64,000 bases of DNA from Christensenella sp964494645 (GCA_964494645.1 CAZBSH010000003.1:1-64000); one strand, 5' to 3'. Shown: positions 24,595 through 33,688, counted from the stretch's first letter. The notes: generated by a model from the sequence alone, not told the origin. A program made the numbers and translations.

Positions 24595-25011
24595 ATGAAA
24601 AAAAGAATTCTATTACTCTGTCTGGTTCTTGTTTTTGCCGTCTCGCTGATTTCGTGTTCCGCGGCAGTCACTTTCCAGACATCCGGCGCTCAATACGAGG
24701 TCATTGATATGAAAACCGCATCGCAGGCAAGCAATCTCACCGCGTCCGGTGATCATACGTTCTTCATTATGACTCTGGGTGCAGACGATAAGACCCTGAA
24801 CGACGCCCAAACTGCTTTTTTGGGGGTGGACGGTGTACCCGCATCTGTATCAGACGGCTCCGGAAACTATGAATGCAAAGAAATGTCCTTTAAAACGGAC
24901 GGCAGCAAGATGCAGGTGGAACTGATATTCGAAGTTCCCGCCGCCTTTGCTCAGGCAAAAGATTTTACATTGAGCGGTAACGGCTTCGGACCTGTCAATT
25001 TGCAAAAATAA
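24595..25011 (+). CDS. Small secreted lipoprotein of unknown function
   Basis: A 138-residue protein. It starts at ATG 24595, preceded by GAAAGGGGCTTTC. The signal peptide (MKKRILLLCLVLVFAVSLIS) ends at lipobox cysteine 21. The mature part is mostly beta-strand-like with no cysteines apart from one in YECKEMSF. I do not recognise a family. It has its own promoter and a strong terminator, so it is a single-gene unit, probably anchored on the outer face of the membrane. Confidence 0.8.
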   Translation: MKKRILLLCLVLVFAVSLISCSAAVTFQTSGAQYEVIDMKTASQASNLTASGDHTFFIMTLGADDKTLNDAQTAFLGVDGVPASVSDGSGNYECKEMSFKTDGSKMQVELIFEVPAAFAQAKDFTLSGNGFGPVNLQK

Positions 25012-25022
25012 CAGTCAGCACA

Positions 25023-25054
25023 AAAAGAGCCGCGAAACCCCGCGGCTCTTTTTT
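25023..25054. terminator. Bidirectional intrinsic terminator
   Basis: AAAGAGCCGCG and CGCGGCTCTTT flank a short AAACCC loop, with T runs on the plus strand and A runs upstream that act on the minus strand. It ends the lipoprotein gene and the convergent zinc-ribbon membrane gene. Confidence 0.9.
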
Positions 25055-25069
25055 ATTCTCTTGCATCAA

Positions 25070-25738
25070 CTACATATGAAAGCGCCTTTTCATCTCCGCC
25101 TTTAAATATCGCAGCGCAAAGCGCAGTAAGCCAAGTATCGTAATACCGCTGGCAAACGTTGAAAGCGCCATCAGAAACAATCCCTGCTTTATACCTGACA
25201 GATATAAAATCAATGGAATAAATCCCATTGCTACAAATAAAATCGCATACAGCAAATTCCCGCGCCAGTGCGATTTGTGGTTGTATGAATAAATGTCGAT
25301 ATAGGCGATACCCAGCGCCAAAATAAGCGGCAGCATATACTGATAAGACCAACCGCTCCTGCTGCCCACAAAATCAAACGCCATAAACATGGCGATCAGC
25401 GTGACCATCTGCAAAAGCACCTTAACGCCCGCAAACCGGTCGGAAAGGATCGTTCCCTTTACAAGCACCCAAGCATACAGCGTGGGCGCTGCTACCGCAA
25501 GAAACCACGGTGTACCGTTCCACGTAAAAATATTGATCGCTACGCATAACGTGATCACCACAAACGTCGCCAACAGTAAGTAGTCCATTACAAGGCTGTG
25601 ATGGTCAATATATTTTTTGCGCGAAATCGGTGGATATAATTCGTTTTCGGACGGTGACGCCGTTAACTGTTTCCCGCACAGAGGACAACATGCAAAGCAA
25701 TCATCCACAAAAACGCAGCACTCGTCACAGAAATTCAT
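25070..25738 (-). CDS. Zinc-ribbon multi-pass membrane protein (DUF6320 type), copy 2
   Basis: About 222 residues. The N-terminal zinc ribbon (CDECCVFVDDCFACCPLC) has extra cysteines compared with copy 1. About six hydrophobic segments follow, with a basic C terminus (KAEMKRRFHM). I start at ATG 25738, which follows GGAGCGCAAA and overlaps the upstream stop as ATGA. Together with the condensation-fold gene it repeats the two-gene arrangement at 15365-17321, so this is an old tandem-type duplication of a functional pair. Confidence 0.82.
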   Translation of the reverse strand: MNFCDECCVFVDDCFACCPLCGKQLTASPSENELYPPISRKKYIDHHSLVMDYLLLATFVVITLCVAINIFTWNGTPWFLAVAAPTLYAWVLVKGTILSDRFAGVKVLLQMVTLIAMFMAFDFVGSRSGWSYQYMLPLILALGIAYIDIYSYNHKSHWRGNLLYAILFVAMGFIPLILYLSGIKQGLFLMALSTFASGITILGLLRFALRYLKAEMKRRFHM

Positions 25739-27027
25739 TTTGCGCTCCATCCGTTGCCCCTCACTTCCACATCCATAGCAAGCTCCTTCGAAAAATGCTC
25801 AAAGAAATTGCGGATAATACCCGTTTGCTTGATGCCGCTCGCCATCGTGATCACCATCTTATCCTGATACGAGACAACTACACAATTCATTGGGTTCATT
25901 TCGCTCACCCCAAGCGCATAATACACCTGTTTGATGTGCTTACTCATCGTCTTTGGAAACTGCGCGCTGCGGAGGTTGGAAAGCACAACCGTATAAGCCC
26001 CTTCCCCGTATGATTTATAACTATTGGATACTACGATGTTTTTCATAAACAACGGCGTCATCCGGATAAAAGGATTTTGCTCATATTTTACATTTTTATT
26101 GATATTAGCAGATATCTTTTCCTTGGTCAGCCCCTCTTTCAGCTGTCTCGAAATTTCTAATAAGATCGCGCCAAAATCAAGCTCCCCTTCCACCGACATC
26201 CCCACGTTGGCAAAAGAAACAAAGTTCCGCAGCGTATGAGAGGGAAACATGCTTCGAAGATCCATGGGTACGGAAACAATGATGGGCTTCTTCACTTTCC
26301 GCTGTACCAGGAGCTGTTCCTTTGCGATGCAATATAGCAGCAGCGCAGCAATATAAGCCGACACCGTTACACCCTTAGTTTTGACATGCGCGAGCAACTG
26401 CTTCAAATCAATGATACCATGCGTCAGAAAGATCCCTTCGTCTTCATTGCGCGTACCTAAAATATGGTACGCCTTGGGCTGCTTTAATTTGTTGAACTCT
26501 CCCTTCGCGTCATAGTAGGTACTAAAGCTGTTTTCCAGTTCGTCAGCGCTCACCTTTCCTTCCGCATCCAACACCATGCCTTCCGCATCCATATCATATC
26601 CACAAAGCTTAAAATATTCGTACAAAAGCGTCTTTAAAAACTCGATCGCTCCCGCCCCGTCCGAAAGCCCATGAAAACATTCCATGATCACATTCTTTTT
26701 ATAATATGTCACATTAAACAAAAATCCATTGTTGATAAAATCCTTCAACCGCTTACACGGAAATCCCGTTTCTTCCTTGACGACAGGCAACGCGTCGTTC
26801 GGCTCTAAATAATACCAGAACATCCCCCGTTTGAGCGTAACGGCAAACGAAGGAAACCGCGGCATGATCTTTACCAGCGCTTCTTGAAGTGTATCGCGCT
26901 CAACCAACTCATCGAGCTCCAGCATCAGCCGGAATGTCGTATTATTATGCGTTTGAGAAATGGACGGATATATTTTCGCCGCTGTATCCAGCTGATACCA
27001 GTCCCGCTCTTCAGATGTATTGCTCAT
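25735..27027 (-). CDS. Condensation/alcohol-acetyltransferase-fold protein, copy 2
   Basis: A 430-residue paralogue of the protein at 16038-17321. The active-site motif is ECFHGLSDGAGAIEFLKTLL (about residues 114-133) and the second block is VPMDLRSMFPSHTLRNFVS. The N-terminal YQLDTAAKIYPSISQTHNNT also matches copy 1 (KLDTAATLFPSV). The first His of HHxxxDG is Phe in both copies. It is translationally coupled to the zinc-ribbon membrane gene. Acyl substrates are unknown. Confidence 0.82.
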   Translation of the reverse strand: MSNTSEERDWYQLDTAAKIYPSISQTHNNTTFRLMLELDELVERDTLQEALVKIMPRFPSFAVTLKRGMFWYYLEPNDALPVVKEETGFPCKRLKDFINNGFLFNVTYYKKNVIMECFHGLSDGAGAIEFLKTLLYEYFKLCGYDMDAEGMVLDAEGKVSADELENSFSTYYDAKGEFNKLKQPKAYHILGTRNEDEGIFLTHGIIDLKQLLAHVKTKGVTVSAYIAALLLYCIAKEQLLVQRKVKKPIIVSVPMDLRSMFPSHTLRNFVSFANVGMSVEGELDFGAILLEISRQLKEGLTKEKISANINKNVKYEQNPFIRMTPLFMKNIVVSNSYKSYGEGAYTVVLSNLRSAQFPKTMSKHIKQVYYALGVSEMNPMNCVVVSYQDKMVITMASGIKQTGIIRNFFEHFSKELAMDVEVRGNGWSAK

Positions 27028-27051
27028 GCTATCTCTTTTCTGTGTGCTTTG

Positions 27052-27082
27052 ACAAAAGGACGCTTATTTAAGCGCCCTTTAT
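27052..27082 (-). terminator. Hairpin between upp and the downstream gene
   Basis: AAAGG-A-CGCTT pairs with AAGCG-C-CCTTT (27055-27065 and 27070-27080) with a 4-nt loop. On the minus strand a short TTTTG follows. It probably terminates the rpiB-upp transcript. Confidence 0.6.
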
Positions 27083-27097
27083 TTGCTATACCCTATG

Positions 27098-27727
27098 TTA
27101 TTTTGTGCCAAACAAACGGTCTCCGGCATCTCCTAGCCCCGGTACAATGTACGCATGATCATTTAACCCTTCGTCCACTGCCGCTACATAAATATCAACA
27201 TCAGGGTGCGCTTTTCTCACAGCTTCTATCCCCTCCGGCGAAGCAATGATATTCACCAGCTTGATATTATTACAGCCGCGCTTTTTGATGAGGGAAATCG
27301 CGTCTGCCGCGCTGCCGCCCGTTGCAAGCATCGGGTCTAAGATAAGAAGCTCGCGCTCTTGCGCATCAATGGGCAGCTTGCAATAATATTCCACAGGCTG
27401 CAACGTTTGCGGGTCACGGTAAAGCCCGATATGCCCTACCTTCGCGCCGGGGATCAGGTTCAATACTCCTTCGACCATACCAAGTCCCGCGCGCAGTATG
27501 GGGACGATGCCAACCATTTTCCCTGCAATCACCTTTGTCTTAGCTAACGTGATGGGCGTTTCCACTTCCACTTCCTTAAGCGGCATGTCCCTTGTCACTT
27601 CATATACCATCAGCATGGCAATTTCCTTGACCAATTCCCTGAATTCTTTTGTCCCTGTGTTTTTGTCGCGGATCATCGACACCTTATGCTGCAACAAAGG
27701 ATGATCCAGTACGTGTGCTGTTGCCAT
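27098..27727 (-). CDS. upp: Uracil phosphoribosyltransferase
   Basis: A 209-residue salvage enzyme that makes UMP from uracil and PRPP. The PRPP loop LLILDPMLATGGSAADAISL (about residues 128-147) and the uracil-binding C terminus AYIVPGLGDAGDRLFGTK are intact. The normal family length is about 208. It follows the canonical rpiB gene by 41 bp on the same strand. Confidence 0.96.
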   Translation of the reverse strand: MATAHVLDHPLLQHKVSMIRDKNTGTKEFRELVKEIAMLMVYEVTRDMPLKEVEVETPITLAKTKVIAGKMVGIVPILRAGLGMVEGVLNLIPGAKVGHIGLYRDPQTLQPVEYYCKLPIDAQERELLILDPMLATGGSAADAISLIKKRGCNNIKLVNIIASPEGIEAVRKAHPDVDIYVAAVDEGLNDHAYIVPGLGDAGDRLFGTK

Positions 27728-27768
27728 CTTCGTTCCTCCCCGTTTTTTGTTTTATAGAAAGCCTGACC

Positions 27769-28221
27769 TTATCTACAATATTTCTTTTCGATCTCCGTGA
27801 TCTTATCGATACGGCGCTGATGCCGTTCATCTCCTGAAAAGGGCGTGTTCAAGAAAATATCGACAATATCTACTGCAAGTCCCGGTCCAACGGTACGTCC
27901 TCCCATTGCCAGGATATTCGAATTATTGTGCTCGCGCGTCGCATGTGCGGTAAATGTATCAGAAACTGCCGCACAGCGGATCCCCGGTACTTTATTTGCC
28001 GCAACAGAAATACCGATGCCTGTTCCACAGATCAGAATACCCAGATCTGCCTGTTTTTCTTTCACACACTCCGCAACCGCAAGAGCATAGGTCGGGTAAT
28101 CCACCGACTTTTCGTCATTCGTCCCAAAGTCAATGACTTCATGCCCATTCTTGTCAAGATACTCCAGCACCTCTTTTTTCAGTACAAAGCCGCCGTGGTC
28201 ACATCCAAACGCAATTTTCAT
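27769..28221 (-). CDS. rpiB: Ribose-5-phosphate isomerase B (canonical)
   Basis: A 150-residue enzyme interconverting ribose 5-phosphate and ribulose 5-phosphate. All family marks are present: FGCDHGGFVLK (Asp8, His9), the catalytic cysteine in LICGTGIGISVAANK, and the REHNNSNILAMGGR histidine. It serves as an internal reference for the divergent RpiB-like protein at 2002-2460, which lacks both histidines. Its position next to upp and housekeeping genes suits the pentose phosphate pathway. Confidence 0.94.
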   Translation of the reverse strand: MKIAFGCDHGGFVLKKEVLEYLDKNGHEVIDFGTNDEKSVDYPTYALAVAECVKEKQADLGILICGTGIGISVAANKVPGIRCAAVSDTFTAHATREHNNSNILAMGGRTVGPGLAVDIVDIFLNTPFSGDERHQRRIDKITEIEKKYCR

Positions 28222-28321
28222 GATGATACGCTCCTTTTTTCAAGAAAATCAAAAGCTTATAGAAAAATTATACAACATGACGCATTGGAATTCCACCCTA
28301 TCCGCCATATTTATACGCAAC

Positions 28322-28353
28322 AAAGGCAATGCCTTTTCAGGCATTGCCTTTTT
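28322..28353. terminator. Hairpin terminator after the arginine phosphatase gene
   Basis: The perfect 12-bp stem AAAGGCAATGCC/GGCATTGCCTTT (28322-28333 and 28340-28351) has TTTTT on the plus strand and a weaker TTTGTTG on the minus strand. It lies just past the minus-strand phosphatase gene. Confidence 0.7.
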
Positions 28354-28362
28354 CAAACAAAT

Positions 28363-28845
28363 TTATTGTTCTTTTTCCAGACGACCTACCAGCATTTCAA
28401 TCGCTTCTTTGATCTGAGCCGCGCTTTGCCGGTATTCATCCATCCCCTCATCGAAAGGATCCATAATATCGCAGGAATTGTCGATCGGCTCCCCTTCGAC
28501 CCCTTTTGCATAACCAAGCAGCGTATGCACCTTTTTTACTTCTTCCGGCGCGATCACTTCGATATGCTCCATTTGTTCCTTGCTCATTGCGAGAATGATA
28601 TCCGCCCACTCCGCGAGTTCAGGCGTAAATGGTTCCGCCTCATGACGCTTTAGTTCCAGTCCCATCTCTTCCACAACACGAACCGCTTCTTCTGTTGCTT
28701 CCGCTCCTTCACAGGCAAATGTGCCTGCTGACTTCGTCTTTACATCGCCATGAAGGATGCTACTTCGGTCTACCGCATCGTCCATCAGTGTTTCCGCAAT
28801 CGGGCTTCTGCATGTATTACCCGTACAAACAAACAATACATTCAT
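28363..28845 (-). CDS. ywlE: Low-molecular-weight phosphatase, probable protein arginine phosphatase
   Basis: A 160-residue LMW-phosphatase. The P-loop is VCTGNTCRSPIAETL, with nucleophile Cys7, Arg13 and the general-acid region DIMDPFDEGMDEYR. Thr11 in the loop matches the Thr that makes Bacillus YwlE specific for phosphoarginine; tyrosine phosphatases usually have Ile or Leu there. It lies directly after the Sua5 gene, the same neighbourhood as in Bacillus. No McsB kinase gene is in this window. Confidence 0.85.
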   Translation of the reverse strand: MNVLFVCTGNTCRSPIAETLMDDAVDRSSILHGDVKTKSAGTFACEGAEATEEAVRVVEEMGLELKRHEAEPFTPELAEWADIILAMSKEQMEHIEVIAPEEVKKVHTLLGYAKGVEGEPIDNSCDIMDPFDEGMDEYRQSAAQIKEAIEMLVGRLEKEQ

Positions 28846-28849
28846 GATT

Positions 28850-29914
28850 TTAAACTTTTTCCTCCTTGGCGGAAATGATCTCGTGTCCCGCCGCTCTGAT
28901 TATTCTGTTCATCACCGCAAGTCCCATCTTTTCTTCCTGCGCATGAAAAAGCACTGCCTCAAAATTTTGATCGTCCATCTCGCGAAGCACACGGAAAAGC
29001 GCTGCCTCCGCGTCGCGTGCATCTTTCCCCAAAAACACAATATTGTCAATATCAGCATACAGCTCTGCACAATCGTCCAGACACAATACTGCTGTTTTCC
29101 TACCCTGCGCTTTACCATTATGATACATGGTGTTCACGGTTTTCGCAACCTCTTTTTTGCCCCCTGTAAACACAGTGACCTTCGCCTCCGGCGAATAGTG
29201 TTTATATTTCATCCCCGGAGAGGCACATACTTCCCCTGTCTCCACTTCTCCCATAATACTCGGATGTATGCGTACGCCTCCCGCGACATGAGCGATCTGC
29301 TCAGGCGTGACATCCCCCGGTCTCAGCACCACAGGCACATCTCCCGTTACATCTACCACGGTGGATTCTATCCCCACCCTGCACGATCCGCCGTCAATGA
29401 TCAGCGGCACACGACCGCATAGATCCTCATACGCATGCATCGCCAGCGTCGGACTGGGCTTGCCTGACGTATTGGCGCTCGGTGCCGCCACCGGCACACC
29501 GCTGAGCGCAATGATCCCGCGCGCAATATCATTGTCCGGCATACGCACGGCCACCGTATCAAGTCCCGCGCTCACTTCGCGCGGGATCACATCTGTCTTT
29601 TTCATGATAATAGAAAGCGGTCCCGGCCAAAACGCCTTCATCAAAGCACGCGCCGCATCGCTTATTTCCATTACGATACCATCAAGCTGCCCGATGTCTG
29701 CGATATGCACGATCAGCGGATTATCCTGCGGTCTTCCTTTGGCAATGAAAATATTCTTTACCGCGTCCGCAAGAAGTGCATTTGCTCCCAAGCCATATAC
29801 CGTTTCTGTTGGGAATACAACCAGCCCGCCCTTTTTTAATTCATCAGCGCCGTCACGGATTGCACCGTCAAAGTCCTTGTTTGCGAACACCGTTCGCGTC
29901 GCATATCTCATCAT
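28850..29914 (-). CDS. L-threonylcarbamoyladenylate synthase (Sua5 type)
   Basis: About 354 residues. The N-terminal YrdC domain (GLVVFPTETVYGLGANALLA, then KGRPQDNPLIVHI) makes threonylcarbamoyl-AMP for the t6A37 modification of ANN-decoding tRNAs. The C-terminal Sua5 domain begins after ALPGMKYKHYSP-like residues (SPGMKYKHYSPEA). I place the start at ATG 29914, which overlaps the stop of the ZIP transporter as ATGA; the open frame continues upstream inside that gene but there is no better site. ATGATG gives two adjacent possible starts. Confidence 0.93.
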   Translation of the reverse strand: MMRYATRTVFANKDFDGAIRDGADELKKGGLVVFPTETVYGLGANALLADAVKNIFIAKGRPQDNPLIVHIADIGQLDGIVMEISDAARALMKAFWPGPLSIIMKKTDVIPREVSAGLDTVAVRMPDNDIARGIIALSGVPVAAPSANTSGKPSPTLAMHAYEDLCGRVPLIIDGGSCRVGIESTVVDVTGDVPVVLRPGDVTPEQIAHVAGGVRIHPSIMGEVETGEVCASPGMKYKHYSPEAKVTVFTGGKKEVAKTVNTMYHNGKAQGRKTAVLCLDDCAELYADIDNIVFLGKDARDAEAALFRVLREMDDQNFEAVLFHAQEEKMGLAVMNRIIRAAGHEIISAKEEKV

Positions 29915-30672
29915 ACCAGCACCACCAATACAATTCCAATCAATACTCCTGCGACAATGGATATCCACGTTGCCGCGCTCTTGTGCATTCTGACCGCCTC
30001 AGGGATAAGCTCTCGCAGTGTCAAATAAAGCATTGCGCCGCCGCCAAACGACACACTGCCCGCGAAAAACACCGGTGAAAGATCGCCAATCGCGGCACCA
30101 ATCGCGGCACCAATCGCCATGGGTGCCGCCGCCAGAACCGCCACCAATGCTATTTTCCCATAGGGTATCTTTCCCAGCTTCAGGGGGATCGCCAGTCCCA
30201 TTCCCTCAGGAATATTATGCACAAACAAAAGGATCGCCAGCCCCGCTCCAAAACTGCTTGCCACAGCAAGCCCGCTACCGAGCGCCAGTCCCTCGGGCAG
30301 GTTATGCACGCCGATCCCCAGCGCCAAGAGCAGCCCCGCGCGCACGAGCCTTTTTTCCTTAAGCCCGGCAATTACGCTTTCCTCATGTCCGGAAGGCACA
30401 TCGTAATGCGGCAAAAATTTATTGATCAAAAACATTGCAAGAGCGCCTAACAAAAAGAAAACAAGTGTAACCCACCACGCGGTCGCTCCCAAAGATTCGG
30501 GCAGCATGTCGAACAAAACGATGGCAAGCATAATCCCGCCCGATATCCCCATCAGTATAGCGGATATCCGGTTGTTTTTTACTTTGATAAAAAATGTTGC
30601 CGCCGCGCCGATCCCTGTTCCCAACGCGCCTACAAGCGCTCCGACCAGCGTTGCATAAAGTATGGTATCCAT
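29911..30672 (-). CDS. ZIP family metal transporter
   Basis: A 253-residue membrane protein with eight predicted helices. The two metal-binding helices read HNLPEGLALG and HNIPEGMGLA, typical of GufA/ZupT-like ZIP transporters for zinc or other divalent cations. A cytoplasmic loop around residues 85-110 has a histidine- and acid-containing patch (PHYDVPSGHEESV). It is 6 bp downstream of prfA and overlaps the Sua5 gene, inside a compact housekeeping operon. Confidence 0.92.
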   Translation of the reverse strand: MDTILYATLVGALVGALGTGIGAAATFFIKVKNNRISAILMGISGGIMLAIVLFDMLPESLGATAWWVTLVFFLLGALAMFLINKFLPHYDVPSGHEESVIAGLKEKRLVRAGLLLALGIGVHNLPEGLALGSGLAVASSFGAGLAILLFVHNIPEGMGLAIPLKLGKIPYGKIALVAVLAAAPMAIGAAIGAAIGDLSPVFFAGSVSFGGGAMLYLTLRELIPEAVRMHKSAATWISIVAGVLIGIVLVVLV

Positions 30673-30678
30673 TCACAA

Positions 30679-31740
30679 TTACTGCGCGAGTTTTTTCTGC
30701 CTTTCGTCTAATATCAGCGCGTCGATCATCTCGTCCATATCTCCGTCAAGAAAAGCCTCCAGCTTGTAAAGTGTCAGACCGATTCGATGATCCGTCACCC
30801 GTCCCTGCGGGAAATTATACGTACGGATCCGCTCGCTCCGATCGCCGGAGCCAACCTGGCTTTTCCTGTTTTCCGACATCTCACTGTCCGCCGCACCCTT
30901 GTATAGGTCGTATAACCGCGATGCAAGTACTTTCATCGCCTTTGCCTTGTTCTTGATTTGTGATTTTTCATCCTGACAGGTCACCACCAGCCCCGACGGG
31001 ATATGCGTGATACGCACAGCGCTGTCCGTCGTATTGACGCTCTGTCCGCCATGACCGCCCGAACGAAACACATCCACCCGCAAATCGTTCTGGTTTAAGT
31101 TCACTTCCACTTCCTCCGCTTCAGGCAGCACTGCCACCGTCGCAGCCGAGGTATGGATACGCCCGGAAGATTCCGTATCCGGCACGCGTTGTACGCGATG
31201 TACGCCGCTTTCGTATTTCAGGCGGGAATACGCACCCTTACCCGCAATCGAAACCACCATTTCCTTTACACCGCCCAATTCCGTTACATTGGAAGAAAGT
31301 GTCTCCATCGCAAAACCATGCCGCTCCGCATATCGTGTGTACATGCGCAGCAAATCTCCTCCAAAAAGCGCAGCCTCGTCGCCGCCCGTGCCCGCTCGTA
31401 TTTCCAAAATAACATTTTTGTCATCATTTTTATCTTTGGGGATCAGCAAAACCTTGAGCTCTGCTTCCATCTCTTCTTTTTGCCGCAAAAGCGGCTCGAT
31501 CTCCTCTTTTGCCAGTTCTAAGAGTTCCTCATCCTTCTCCGTTTCGATGATCTCTTTGTTTTGCGCGATATGATCCAATACCAAAGCATAGGCATCATAG
31601 GCAGCCGCGATATCCGCAATCGTCGACTGCTCTTGCGCCAATGCGCGAAATTTATCCTGATTGCTGATTACTTCCGGGTCTGAAAGCTCCCGCGAAAGTG
31701 TGTCGTAGCGTTCCTTGATCGTTTTTAGTTTTTCCAGCAT
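30679..31740 (-). CDS. prfA: Peptide chain release factor 1
   Basis: A 353-residue RF1. The peptidyl-tRNA hydrolysis loop GGHGGQSVNTTDSAVR is present. RF1 rather than RF2 is indicated by the length and GRIHTSAATVAVLPEAEEVE after the recognition domain. It reads UAA and UAG. It is followed by the ZIP gene and preceded by prmC, whose product methylates the GGQ glutamine. Confidence 0.96.
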   Translation of the reverse strand: MLEKLKTIKERYDTLSRELSDPEVISNQDKFRALAQEQSTIADIAAAYDAYALVLDHIAQNKEIIETEKDEELLELAKEEIEPLLRQKEEMEAELKVLLIPKDKNDDKNVILEIRAGTGGDEAALFGGDLLRMYTRYAERHGFAMETLSSNVTELGGVKEMVVSIAGKGAYSRLKYESGVHRVQRVPDTESSGRIHTSAATVAVLPEAEEVEVNLNQNDLRVDVFRSGGHGGQSVNTTDSAVRITHIPSGLVVTCQDEKSQIKNKAKAMKVLASRLYDLYKGAADSEMSENRKSQVGSGDRSERIRTYNFPQGRVTDHRIGLTLYKLEAFLDGDMDEMIDALILDERQKKLAQ

Positions 31741-31743
31741 AGA

Positions 31744-32595
31744 TTACCCCTCACAAACAGTCGCAGCCGCACTTACAAAACGCGGTCTGCCATTCAAATC
31801 ATTACCAGTTTTTATCTTAACAAATCCCTGTTCTTTTAGCAAGGCGCACACACGACAAGCCTGTGTATCGCCGATCTCAAGCACCAGCGCGCCGCCTGCG
31901 TTCAAATACAGCAGGGCTTGCTTTGCCAATCGCTCATAAAACGCATACCCGTCATGATCCGCCCACAGCGCCAGTTTTGGCTCATATTCCCTGACCTGCG
32001 CTTCCAACCCCCTGTAATCTGTTTCGCTGATATACGGCGGATTACATACGATCAGATCTACTTTCTTTACGACCGGCTCAAACATATCCCCTTGCAGCAA
32101 AACAATATCCGCATCTTTTGACAACGCCTGCGCATTTTGCTTGGCCACCGCAAGCGCGCCCCCTGAAACATCCGACAGATAAACTGTCCCAAACGTTCCC
32201 TCACACGCCAGCGTAATACCGATCGCGCCGCTGCCGCAGCATAAATCAAGCGCCGTTTCGTACCCGTTTTCATGCGCCAATAAAAGCGCTTCCTGTACAA
32301 CGCACTCCGTGTCATAGCGCGGGATCAGCACGCACTTGTCTACAAAAAAGGGTCTTCCGTAAAAATATTTTTCACCGGTCACATAAGCAAGCGGCTCTCC
32401 CGCAAGCCTTTGTTCAACAAAAGCAGCAATCTCTTTTTCCTTTGTACATTCATCGAAAAAGCGCAGGTACAACTGCGAAAAATCGCCGCCGTACACATGC
32501 GCTAATAATACCTTTGTTTCCGCCTCAGCTTCCGCAAGCCCGGCTTGTACAAATTTTTTCTTTGTTTGTGCGTATATCTGCTGCCAATTACTCAT
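31744..32595 (-). CDS. prmC: Release factor glutamine N5-methyltransferase
   Basis: A 283-residue enzyme that methylates the Gln of the GGQ loop in release factors. The catalytic NPPY lies in DLIVCNPPYISETDY, and SAM binding in ALDLCCGSGAIGITLA. The N-terminal helical domain recognises the release factor. It lies 3 bp before prfA and its start overlaps the DUF1385 gene end. Family length normal. Confidence 0.95.
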   Translation of the reverse strand: MSNWQQIYAQTKKKFVQAGLAEAEAETKVLLAHVYGGDFSQLYLRFFDECTKEKEIAAFVEQRLAGEPLAYVTGEKYFYGRPFFVDKCVLIPRYDTECVVQEALLLAHENGYETALDLCCGSGAIGITLACEGTFGTVYLSDVSGGALAVAKQNAQALSKDADIVLLQGDMFEPVVKKVDLIVCNPPYISETDYRGLEAQVREYEPKLALWADHDGYAFYERLAKQALLYLNAGGALVLEIGDTQACRVCALLKEQGFVKIKTGNDLNGRPRFVSAAATVCEG

Positions 32596-33631
32596 TGGTT
32601 TGCGTCACACCGCCGGTGTTCACCGTCTCGTCTTGCACCTGTTCTGCCGAAGCAAACTCCGCCGGAGATCCGTCGATCTTATGGCTATACCTCACAGCCA
32701 TTTCATCGATCTCCTCCTCTGTCTTTTTTCCTTCTGCCGCCAGAAAAGAAATCAGCGCCACTTCGAGCATTCCGTCATCCGGCTCGCGCGTCGTCAAATA
32801 TTGCAGCGCCATCCCCGGCTTACGAAGCGCCATCGTAAATTTGTTGTCATACTTGGCTACCAGTTTCAGTATTTCGTAAGAAACCCCTGCAACAACAGGC
32901 AGCATCAGCAATCGCAGCCCGATACGCACCGCCCAGTTTTCACTCCAGCCAAGCAGCGTAAAAAGCAAGATCGAAATAATCATAACGATCAAAAGAAAGC
33001 TTGTCCCGCAGCGCGGATGCAGACGCGTATTTTGTCGCGCATGCTCCACATCCATAGGCATATCATGCTCAAAGCAGTTGATGACCTTATGCTCTGCCCC
33101 ATGATACCCAAACAGGCGTTTGATGTCCTTCATATTAGAGATCGCCACCATATAGATCAAAAACATTCCCACGCGGATCAACCCGTCAATCAAGTTCTTT
33201 CCAAAGGCACTGTCCACATAAGGTGTAATCCATCCTGTGATCAAATTAGGTAAAATAAAGAACAATCCTACAGCGATCACGATCGCAATCAGCACAGCGA
33301 AAAAGATCGCCACATCCATCGGATTTTTACCCGTTTTCTGCGCAATGAACTCGTCCGTCTTGGACGGCTCCATCTCCGTATCCTCCGGGTCATACATCTT
33401 TGCCGCATCCGTTATGGTCTTGACTCCTGAAACAAGCATCTCCACAAAGTTTACAACCCCACGGATGATAGGCACACCGAGAATCTTATATTTTGCGGAG
33501 AGCGATTGCGTAGACTGCTTTTGCGTCACGATCTCTCCGCTTTCACGTCTTACGGCGATTGCCGTTGTTTCGGGCGAACGCATCATTACGCCTTCCAGAA
33601 CACCCTGACCGCCGATACTTGTACGTTTCAT
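32588..33631 (-). CDS. DUF1385 domain membrane protein (YqhQ-like)
   Basis: A 347-residue protein beginning GGQGVLEGVMMRSP, the diagnostic DUF1385 opening. Several membrane segments follow (about 90-150 and 215-260). Histidines in GYHGAEHKVINCFEH and ARQNTRLHPRCGTSFLL suggest a metal site; the family is annotated as a putative metal-dependent enzyme. It commonly lies between rpmE and prmC/prfA in Firmicutes, as here. The C-terminal 50 residues are acidic and polar. Function is not established. Confidence 0.9.
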   Translation of the reverse strand: MKRTSIGGQGVLEGVMMRSPETTAIAVRRESGEIVTQKQSTQSLSAKYKILGVPIIRGVVNFVEMLVSGVKTITDAAKMYDPEDTEMEPSKTDEFIAQKTGKNPMDVAIFFAVLIAIVIAVGLFFILPNLITGWITPYVDSAFGKNLIDGLIRVGMFLIYMVAISNMKDIKRLFGYHGAEHKVINCFEHDMPMDVEHARQNTRLHPRCGTSFLLIVMIISILLFTLLGWSENWAVRIGLRLLMLPVVAGVSYEILKLVAKYDNKFTMALRKPGMALQYLTTREPDDGMLEVALISFLAAEGKKTEEEIDEMAVRYSHKIDGSPAEFASAEQVQDETVNTGGVTQTNE

Positions 33632-33651
33632 TCCTTCCTCTTTCTGCGATA

Positions 33652-33688
33652 CAAAAAACAGACCGTAAGAATCCCTTCCGACGGTCTG
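33652..33688 (-). terminator. Intrinsic terminator after rpmE
   Basis: CAGACCGT (33659-33666) pairs with ACGGTCTG (33681-33688) and is followed on the minus strand by a T6 run. It ends the rpmE message before the DUF1385 gene. Confidence 0.8.
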
